Source of the DNA: a virus
IMG/VR virus record: IMGVR_UViG_3300042731_006573
Coordinates: 1-20,311 of that record
Reading direction: 5' to 3' (one strand)
DNA length: 20,311 nt
Shown here: one piece after another, positions 15,486-20,311 of the stretch
How positions within the stretch are numbered: position 1 is the stretch's first letter
Layout of the letters: each line of letters opens with the position of its first letter
The notes under the pieces: model-generated
Told to the model about the DNA's origin: nothing
Seen by the model: only the letters and a program-made list of their open reading frames with translations
Database searches by the model: none
Translations under genes and position numbers: made by a program

Positions 15486-15492
15486 ATAAATA
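15485..15492 (+). promoter_or_regulatory. T4-type late promoter box TATAAATA for the heptose operon
   Basis: An exact TATAAATA on the plus strand shares its first base with the last base of the early -10 box, forming TATAATATAAATA. The operon therefore appears able to use both the host-type and the phage late polymerase form, with start points a few bases apart. Confidence 0.72.
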
Positions 15493-15508
15493 ACTGTATG
15501 CTTGATAG

Positions 15509-15516
15509 TATTTATA
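15509..15516 (-). promoter_or_regulatory. T4-type late promoter box TATAAATA (distal, within the heptose operon leader)
   Basis: An exact minus-strand TATAAATA lies inside the 5' leader of the plus-strand operon and touches its AGGA ribosome binding site. Transcription from it would run leftwards through the early promoter at 15457-15485 into the fibre genes. It may be a second fibre promoter and could also interfere with the sugar operon late in infection (inference). Confidence 0.65.
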
Positions 15517-15526
15517 GGATTTCTAT

Positions 15527-16387
15527 GTGATAAATGTAATTGGTGACATTATTATAGATGAATATTGGCAGGGTCGAACAACTAGACTTTCTCCAGAAGC
15601 TCCCGTCCCTATTGTAGAACTAGGTGCTAAACATATTTCGCTTGGTGGAGCTGCAAACGTATATTCAAATATAAAATCATTAACTAAAGAAGTTAATCTA
15701 TACGGTATGGTTGAAGAGCAATACCGTGAACATTTTGACGACACAAGTCATCTTATTGACGTACCGAAAATGCCAGTAAAAATTAGAGTATTATCGGACT
15801 CTCATTATGTTACAAGAATAGATGACGAAGAATATATGAATAATAATGAACTTATAGATCATTTTGTTTTATCATCTAGTTCATGGAAAAGAGACAATAT
15901 ATTTTTCATATCTGATTATGCCAAAGGAACAATTGCTCATCCAGATGCAATCATAAATTACTTAAATATTCATGAACAAAAAATAATAGTAGATCCAAAA
16001 TTAAGTTTAGACCATTATAAAAAAGTATGGATACTAAAGCCAAATAGAAAAGAATTTGAAGAATACGCTGGTAAATCAAGTAATATAAAAGGAATTCAAC
16101 AAAAAGCTTTTCAAGTATTAAAAGAATTAGAAATTGAAAATTTAATTATTACTCTATCAGAAGATGGAGTATTGTGGGTTTCAAAAGACAAATGGAAACA
16201 TATTCCAACAAAAGCAAAAAGCGTATATGATGTAACTGGCGCTGGAGATACTTTCGGAGCAGTTTTAGCTTGGTGTTTAGATCAAAGATGCGGGATAGAA
16301 GAATCTCTAGTAACTGCTAATAAAGCTGCAGCAAAAGCGGTATCAAAACAAGGTACATATGTAATTACTCAAAAGGATCTTAGATGA
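15527..16387 (+). CDS. hldA: D-glycero-beta-D-manno-heptose-7-phosphate kinase (HldE N-domain / HldA-like, PfkB family)
   Basis: This enzyme phosphorylates D-glycero-D-manno-heptose 7-phosphate at C1 using ATP, the second step toward ADP-heptose for LPS inner core. The 286 residues closely follow the kinase half of HldE: VIGDIIIDEYW (4-14), TRLSPEAPVP (19-28), GGAANV (40-45), SDYAKG (129-134), DPK (156-158), KPNRKEFE (171-178) and the PfkB signature VTGAGDT (236-242) with catalytic base Asp241. It is somewhat shorter than the E. coli domain (about 318), mainly between residues 60 and 85. GTG at 15527 is chosen because it is in frame with the first conserved strand and AGGA lies seven bases upstream; the ATG at 15525 runs straight into TGA. 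The TGA overlaps the next ATG as ATGA, so the two HldE halves are separate but coupled. Confidence 0.93.
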   Translation: MINVIGDIIIDEYWQGRTTRLSPEAPVPIVELGAKHISLGGAANVYSNIKSLTKEVNLYGMVEEQYREHFDDTSHLIDVPKMPVKIRVLSDSHYVTRIDDEEYMNNNELIDHFVLSSSSWKRDNIFFISDYAKGTIAHPDAIINYLNIHEQKIIVDPKLSLDHYKKVWILKPNRKEFEEYAGKSSNIKGIQQKAFQVLKELEIENLIITLSEDGVLWVSKDKWKHIPTKAKSVYDVTGAGDTFGAVLAWCLDQRCGIEESLVTANKAAAKAVSKQGTYVITQKDLR

Positions 16388-16782
16388 GGAAAGTTTTTAC
16401 AAATGGATGTTTTGATATTTTACACAGTGGCCACGTAGATTATTTGAAAAGATCTAAATTATTAGGTAATCATCTAATAGTTGGATTAAATTCAGATGCA
16501 TCTGTCAAAAGATTAAAAGGACCATCTCGGCCTATTAATAATCAAGAAGATAGAAAATTTGTATTAGAAAATTTATCTTGTGTTGATGAAGTTATTATTT
16601 TTGATGAAGATACTCCATACGAATTGATTCAAAGTATAAGACCTAATATTATTACAAAAGGTGGTGATTACAAAATTCAGGATGTAGTTGGACATGATAT
16701 AGTTCAATATACATATATAATTCCATACAAAAAAGGTTATTCTACTACCGATATTATTGAGAGGATAAATGATGAGACTTGA
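16384..16782 (+). CDS. hldC: D-glycero-beta-D-manno-heptose-1-phosphate adenylyltransferase (HldE C-domain / HldC-like)
   Basis: This enzyme transfers AMP from ATP to heptose 1-phosphate, giving ADP-D-glycero-D-manno-heptose and pyrophosphate. The 132 residues match the C-terminal half of bifunctional HldE: VFTNGCFDILHSGHVDYL (4-21) contains the nucleotidyltransferase HxGH motif (14-17). GLNSDASVKRLKGPSRP (34-50), the TKGGDYK segment (91-97) and the ending GYSTTDII (118-125) are all near-diagnostic. Its ATG overlaps the kinase stop (ATGA), reproducing the domain order of HldE as two adjacent polypeptides. This may reflect splitting of a fused ancestor or acquisition of a naturally split HldA/HldC pair. 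Identity is strong; activity is untested. Confidence 0.93.
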   Translation: MRKVFTNGCFDILHSGHVDYLKRSKLLGNHLIVGLNSDASVKRLKGPSRPINNQEDRKFVLENLSCVDEVIIFDEDTPYELIQSIRPNIITKGGDYKIQDVVGHDIVQYTYIIPYKKGYSTTDIIERINDET

Positions 16783-17137
16783 AGGATTTGTTGAAAAGGG
16801 CTGGGGACACGAATTAATATGGGCTACAAATGAAAAATATTGTGGCAAATTTCTAAAATTTAATGAAGGTGCTCAGTTTAGCATGCATTTTCATCGAGAA
16901 AAAGATGAAACTTGGTATGTTCTTGACGGCAAATTTATTGTAGAATGGATTGATACTAAAGACGCAACTTTACATAAGAAAGAATTGAATCAGGGAGATA
17001 CTTGGCATAATCCGCCATTACTTCCTCATAGAGTATATTGCATAATTGCTGGAAGTTTAATTGAAGTTTCTACCGCAGATTCCGTAGAAGACAATTATCG
17101 GGTTATGAAGGGCGATTCACAAAATGGGAAGATTTAG
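16769..17137 (+). CDS. Single-domain cupin, mannose-6-phosphate isomerase type II-like
   Basis: This 122-residue beta-barrel protein begins VEKGWGHELIWATNEKYCGK (8-27), followed by a metal site pattern HFH (40-42), Glu47 in EKDETWYVLDGK (44-55), and His87 in NPPLLPHRVY (81-90), then SLIEVSTAD (96-104). These match small cupins annotated as mannose-6-phosphate isomerase-like, which often accompany sugar-nucleotide genes; the true substrate is usually unknown. It overlaps the adenylyltransferase by 14 bases, and GAGGAT lies just before its first ATG. Its place inside a heptose pathway suggests an isomerase or epimerase acting on a heptose or a phosphorylated precursor, or a supporting role. It is not homologous to GmhA (SIS fold), so it cannot simply be called a replacement for the missing first step. 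Confidence 0.8.
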   Translation: MMRLEGFVEKGWGHELIWATNEKYCGKFLKFNEGAQFSMHFHREKDETWYVLDGKFIVEWIDTKDATLHKKELNQGDTWHNPPLLPHRVYCIIAGSLIEVSTADSVEDNYRVMKGDSQNGKI

Positions 17138-17849
17138 TTCTGATACTGTAGAAGCAAATACAATACAAAATAATCAAATTGCTTCTTATAATACTGGTCA
17201 ATATAAACCTAAAGGTGGAATGACTCAAGGGCCTTCAGAAGAACAAATGCGTATGCAAGAAATGCAAGCTTCTTGGCCTCAATCATTTCCAAAAGCAATT
17301 ATAGGACTTGATCGCGATGGAGTAATTAACTTTGATCGTGGTCATTATCTTACTAAAATTGAAGAATGGGAACCCATCCCTGGATCTCTTGAAGCTATTC
17401 GAATGATAAGATTAAAAGGATATAAAGTTGTTATTCTAACAAACCAAGGTGGAATAACAAAAGGTTTGCAAACTCACGATCAAGTAGAAGCTATTCATCA
17501 ACACATGATGAAAGTATTTGGTGAAGCCGGAATTTTTTCTATTGATGGATTATTTTATTCAGAATCATCGATGAAAGAAGATTATTATGCTAAACCAAAT
17601 ATTGGTATGTTTCATCGTGCAGAAAAAGAATTATTTAATGGTAAAAGATTCAAACAAGGTGGATTTTATGTTGGTGATAAAATGAGTGATCTAAAAGCAG
17701 CTTATAAAATTGGAGCAAAACCTATTTTAGTAAGAACTGGTCACGGACAAGAAACTGAACCATTACTCAATAAATTCTCTGCAGAGAAAATTCGTAAGAA
17801 AACTAAAGTATTTGATTCTTTATTAGATTTTGCAAAGGCATTAAAATGA
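17124..17849 (+). CDS. gmhB: GmhB-like HAD phosphatase (heptose-1,7-bisphosphate 7-phosphatase) with N-terminal extension
   Basis: The expected reaction removes the 7-phosphate from D-glycero-D-manno-heptose 1,7-bisphosphate. HAD motifs are complete: GLDRDGVIN (61-69) with Asp63/Asp65, ILTNQGG (104-110) with Thr106, Lys157 in AKPNIGM (156-162), and YVGDKMSD (182-189) with Asp185/Asp189. Two things are odd. First, the Cys/His zinc-binding loop of E. coli GmhB (between motif II and Lys) is replaced by YSESSMKEDYYAKP with no Cys. Second, about 56 residues precede the usual start; they are Gln/Asn/Met-rich and look disordered. The next ATG inside (residue 33) has poor ribosome binding site spacing, so the long form is kept. 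It overlaps the cupin by 14 bases. A HisB-N-like histidinol-phosphate role is less likely given the neighbours. Confidence 0.86.
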   Translation: MGRFSSDTVEANTIQNNQIASYNTGQYKPKGGMTQGPSEEQMRMQEMQASWPQSFPKAIIGLDRDGVINFDRGHYLTKIEEWEPIPGSLEAIRMIRLKGYKVVILTNQGGITKGLQTHDQVEAIHQHMMKVFGEAGIFSIDGLFYSESSMKEDYYAKPNIGMFHRAEKELFNGKRFKQGGFYVGDKMSDLKAAYKIGAKPILVRTGHGQETEPLLNKFSAEKIRKKTKVFDSLLDFAKALK

Positions 17850-18751
17850 TTATTGTAACAGGTGGTTTCGGATTTATTGGTTCTAATATTATTCGTAACT
17901 TAAATAAAAGAGGTCAAACAAATATATTTGTTGTTGATGATCTTACAAATGGCCATAAATTTAAGAATCTAGCCGATTGTTACTTTAATGATTATTTTGA
18001 TGTTGATTCATTTTTTGATGAATTTCCAGAACATCTTTGGAAACAAGTAAAAGAAATTTATCATGAAGGAGCAATTTCTTCTACTACAGAATGGAATGGT
18101 AAACTTGTAATGGAAAGAAATTATAAGTTTTCTGATAAACTTTTGCAAAAAGTAATGGAACATTGCATTTCATTTTCATATGCTTCATCAGCTTCTGTTT
18201 ATGGAAATACAACTCACTTTACTGAAGATCAACAGCTAGAACCTTTGAACATGTATGCATATTCAAAATATATGTTTGATAAGAAAATTGAAAATCTTAT
18301 GAAACTTGAATGGTATGAAAAGTCGCCATTAAGAATTCAAGGGTACAGATATTTTAATGTATATGGAGATGGTGAAGAACATAAAGGTGATCAAGCATCT
18401 CCAATTGCAAAATTTACTAAACAAGCAAAAGAAACTGGTATTATCGAAGTTTTTGAAGGATCAGAAAATTTTAGAAGAGACTTTGTTAATGCCGAAGATC
18501 TTGCTATAGTAAAAATAGAAATGCTAGAACGAAGTATTTCTGGTATTTTTAATGCTGGATCTGGCGTGGCTGTATCTTTTATGCGAATAGCTGAATTAAT
18601 AGCGCGCAAATATAATGCACAAATAAAAGTTGTTCCTTTTCCAAATCATCTTAAAAATCATTATCAAACTTTTACACAGGCTAATACAAGTAAATTACAA
18701 ACTGTGGGATGCCCAGTATTATTTAGATCAGTAGAAGATTATTTAAGATAA
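17846..18751 (+). CDS. hldD: ADP-L-glycero-D-manno-heptose 6-epimerase (HldD)
   Basis: This enzyme inverts C6 of ADP-D-glycero-D-manno-heptose to give ADP-L-glycero-D-manno-heptose, the donor for LPS heptosyltransferases. The 301 residues follow HldD closely: NADP-binding GGFGFIGSN (6-14), VVDDLTNG (29-36), HEGAISSTTEWNGK (73-86), YASSASVYG (112-120), catalytic MYAYSKYMFD (136-145) with Tyr137 and Lys141, RYFNVYG (168-174), EEHKGDQAS (177-185) with Lys180 matching the second catalytic Lys of E. coli, and FEGSENFRRDFV. These positions distinguish it from generic SDR sugar epimerases. ATG overlaps the upstream stop (ATGA-type). It is the last gene of the plus operon, 52 bases from the convergent carbamoyltransferase. 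Confidence 0.94.
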   Translation: MIIVTGGFGFIGSNIIRNLNKRGQTNIFVVDDLTNGHKFKNLADCYFNDYFDVDSFFDEFPEHLWKQVKEIYHEGAISSTTEWNGKLVMERNYKFSDKLLQKVMEHCISFSYASSASVYGNTTHFTEDQQLEPLNMYAYSKYMFDKKIENLMKLEWYEKSPLRIQGYRYFNVYGDGEEHKGDQASPIAKFTKQAKETGIIEVFEGSENFRRDFVNAEDLAIVKIEMLERSISGIFNAGSGVAVSFMRIAELIARKYNAQIKVVPFPNHLKNHYQTFTQANTSKLQTVGCPVLFRSVEDYLR

Positions 18752-18755
18752 AAAA

Positions 18756-18775
18756 AGGGACCCATCAGGGTCCCT
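18756..18775 (-). terminator. Rho-independent terminator of the carbamoyltransferase gene
   Basis: A perfect 8-bp stem AGGGACCC/GGGTCCCT with a four-base loop. On the minus strand it is followed by at least six T residues, the classic intrinsic terminator form, and lies about 28 bases after the stop codon. On the plus strand it is followed by AAAAGTTTG, so it would be a poor terminator for the hldD end unless it acts in both directions. Confidence 0.88.
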
Positions 18776-18803
18776 AAAAGTTTGATTTACGTTTATTATT
18801 ATT

Positions 18804-20311
18804 TTATGCAGCTTCCTCAGTAATATCATCTGCAATTGCAGAATCCTCTACCTCAGTATCATCTTCCTTAGACAAGGAAAGATTCGTTTCGCACTTAAGC
18901 AGTTTACCAAGTTCAGGTAAGTACATATAATCAAGTGCAGAATTTCTTAATGTATCAATAGCATCATCAATAGTTTCAACCAATGGCTCTCCAGCTAAAT
19001 TAAAGCTAGTATTGAATATAATTGGAACACTAGTTTCATCACGAAATGCTTCAATCAAATTATAATAATTTTCATTTTGTTCTTTAGTTACTGTTTGTAC
19101 TCTACAAGTACCATCAACATGAATAACTGCAGGAATATCCTGAGCTTTATCTTCTTTTGCGTCAACTGCATACATCATATAAGGAGATTCTTCTAATGTT
19201 GACATATCAAACCAGTCACTTGCAAATTCACTCATCATTGAAGCTGCGAATGGTCTAAACCATTCTCGCCCTTTGACTTTATTTACAGTATCTTTACCAT
19301 CTGGATCGCGGGGATCATAAAGGATAGAACGATTTCCTAGAGCTCTAGGTCCGGCTTCCGATCTACCTTGGAAAATAGTTACAATATTTCGATCTGCAAT
19401 CAATTTAGCAACATCTGCTGGAGTTGCATCTGTCAATTCACAATCTTCATATTGTTCTAAGTTATATGTAGAAGGATCATACTTTGGACCCAAATAAAGA
19501 GTTGTTAGTGGTTCATTAATAAATTCAATCTGATCTATTTGTGATCGCATCCACCAAGCTAATTTAGCTAATCCTATAGCTGTACCGCCATCATGTGAAA
19601 CTGGATCTACGTAGAAATTAATATCAATATCTTTTTCTTTAAAGTATTTAATGTATTGATAATTAGCTACACAATTAAGACCATAACCTCCAGCCAAAAC
19701 AATATTTTTAATTCCAGTTTGTGCATTTGCTCCTAGCATTAAATTAAGCATAGCAAATTCACTCATTTTTTGAGTTTGAAATGCTAAATCAGCAGCTGCT
19801 TCAGGCAAAGCTTCTGGATCTTTATGCCAATCGTAAGGATCTTCTTGATTCCAACCTTCTAAAAGATTTGGATAGCGTTGCGTATCTACAGTTGCACCAG
19901 CTGGAAATTGCGGAATTACAGCGTTTTTATTTCCTCTACCATTTTCATATAATTGAGGTAAATCTTTATTGTATTTGCCGTATGAAGCAAGTCCCATAGT
20001 TTTTCCTGCTTCAATAAATCCAAAGCCCAAGTATTGAGATACCGCTTCATATACCTTTACAATCCCAGCTGTATCATCAAAAAGATTATTTCCAAGGTGC
20101 CTAATACGAGCCTTTGAACCTTCATTATGGCCATATTGCTTAAATCCTGGTTCAACACCTTTTTCTTTTGAAGCAACATAAATTGACTCAGTTTCCCATC
20201 CTTTTGTAATAGGAGCTTTTGGATCTTCTGGATCGGCAGACATAGTATGATAAGAGCCGGCTCCATCAACTACAATACAAATTGCTTCATCAAATCCTGA
20301 ATTGAAAAATG
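18804..20311 (-). CDS. NodU/CmcH-family carbamoyltransferase (N-terminus cut by window edge)
   Basis: The family uses carbamoyl phosphate and ATP to place a carbamoyl group on a hydroxyl of a sugar or other small molecule. The frame stays open to the right edge (about 501 codons visible), so the ATG at 20243 is internal; residues before it read FNSGFDEAICIVVDGAGSYH, a conserved family block. Numbered from that ATG, QYLGFGFIEAGKTMGLASYG (70-89), NIVLAGGYGLNCVAN (180-194), DPVSHDGGTAIG (213-224), and the C-terminal domain signature GRSEAGPRALGNRSIL (293-308) and FNTSFNLAGEP (410-420) are all present. The His residues of the N-terminal metal site would lie outside the window. The last 25 residues are an acidic tail. 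It is convergent with hldD. The acceptor is unknown: heptose, another glycan, or hydroxymethylated DNA bases, as reported for some phage relatives. Confidence 0.92.
   Translation of the reverse strand, partial: FFNSGFDEAICIVVDGAGSYHTMSADPEDPKAPITKGWETESIYVASKEKGVEPGFKQYGHNEGSKARIRHLGNNLFDDTAGIVKVYEAVSQYLGFGFIEAGKTMGLASYGKYNKDLPQLYENGRGNKNAVIPQFPAGATVDTQRYPNLLEGWNQEDPYDWHKDPEALPEAAADLAFQTQKMSEFAMLNLMLGANAQTGIKNIVLAGGYGLNCVANYQYIKYFKEKDIDINFYVDPVSHDGGTAIGLAKLAWWMRSQIDQIEFINEPLTTLYLGPKYDPSTYNLEQYEDCELTDATPADVAKLIADRNIVTIFQGRSEAGPRALGNRSILYDPRDPDGKDTVNKVKGREWFRPFAASMMSEFASDWFDMSTLEESPYMMYAVDAKEDKAQDIPAVIHVDGTCRVQTVTKEQNENYYNLIEAFRDETSVPIIFNTSFNLAGEPLVETIDDAIDTLRNSALDYMYLPELGKLLKCETNLSLSKEDDTEVEDSAIADDITEEAA

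Noticed and set aside
15525-15530. ATG at 15525 as the kinase start
   Set aside because: It is followed immediately by TGA; the overlapping GTG at 15527 is in frame with the conserved kinase.
20241-20243. ATG at 20243 as the carbamoyltransferase start
   Set aside because: The frame remains open upstream to the edge and encodes conserved family residues, so the gene is partial and this Met is internal.
1-20311. tRNA genes or insertion sequences
   Set aside because: No cloverleaf-type sequence, transposase frame or terminal inverted repeats were recognised by eye; coding density leaves little room for them.

Overview
This window is a piece of a T4-like contractile-tailed phage (myovirus) genome. 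Genes in T4 morphogenesis order run on the minus strand: neck gp13-gp14, tail completion gp15, terminase gp16-gp17, sheath gp18, tube gp19, portal gp20, prohead core gp67 and a gp68-position protein, protease gp21, scaffold gp22, and major capsid gp23 (cut by the left edge). The AT-rich sequence, the fibre repeat families and the sugar-metabolism cargo resemble marine T4-like phages such as cyanophages and pelagiphages. The host is not identifiable. An ADP-heptose pathway suggests a Gram-negative host with heptose-containing LPS.

Layout. Positions 1-11527 are the minus-strand head, packaging and tail block. Positions 11532-15412 hold five minus-strand genes that look like fibre, whisker or adhesin components, where T4 keeps its wac and short-fibre region; four are tightly coupled, with three consecutive TAATG junctions. 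Positions 15413-15526 are a 114-base divergent control region. Positions 15527-18751 are a plus-strand five-gene operon: heptose-phosphate kinase (HldE N-half), heptose-1-phosphate adenylyltransferase (HldE C-half), a cupin, a GmhB-like HAD phosphatase and HldD epimerase. Positions 18804-20311 hold a convergent NodU/CmcH-type carbamoyltransferase on the minus strand, cut by the right edge.

Regulation. Six exact T4-type late boxes (TATAAATA) were found, all in gaps between genes: five serve minus-strand structural genes and one serves the sugar operon. The operon also has a near-perfect host sigma70 / T4-early promoter (TTTACA, 17-base spacer, extended TATAAT) fused to its late box. This suggests the sugar enzymes are made from early infection onward. 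Two stem-loops are clear: a perfect terminator behind the carbamoyltransferase, and a GC-rich hairpin between gp19 and gp20 just downstream of a late box.

The most interesting unit is the nearly complete ADP-L-glycero-D-manno-heptose pathway (kinase, adenylyltransferase, phosphatase, epimerase) with an unassigned cupin and a neighbouring carbamoyltransferase. The first pathway enzyme (GmhA) and any heptosyltransferase are not in the window. A carbamoylated-heptose modification of host LPS or of the virion is a testable hypothesis.
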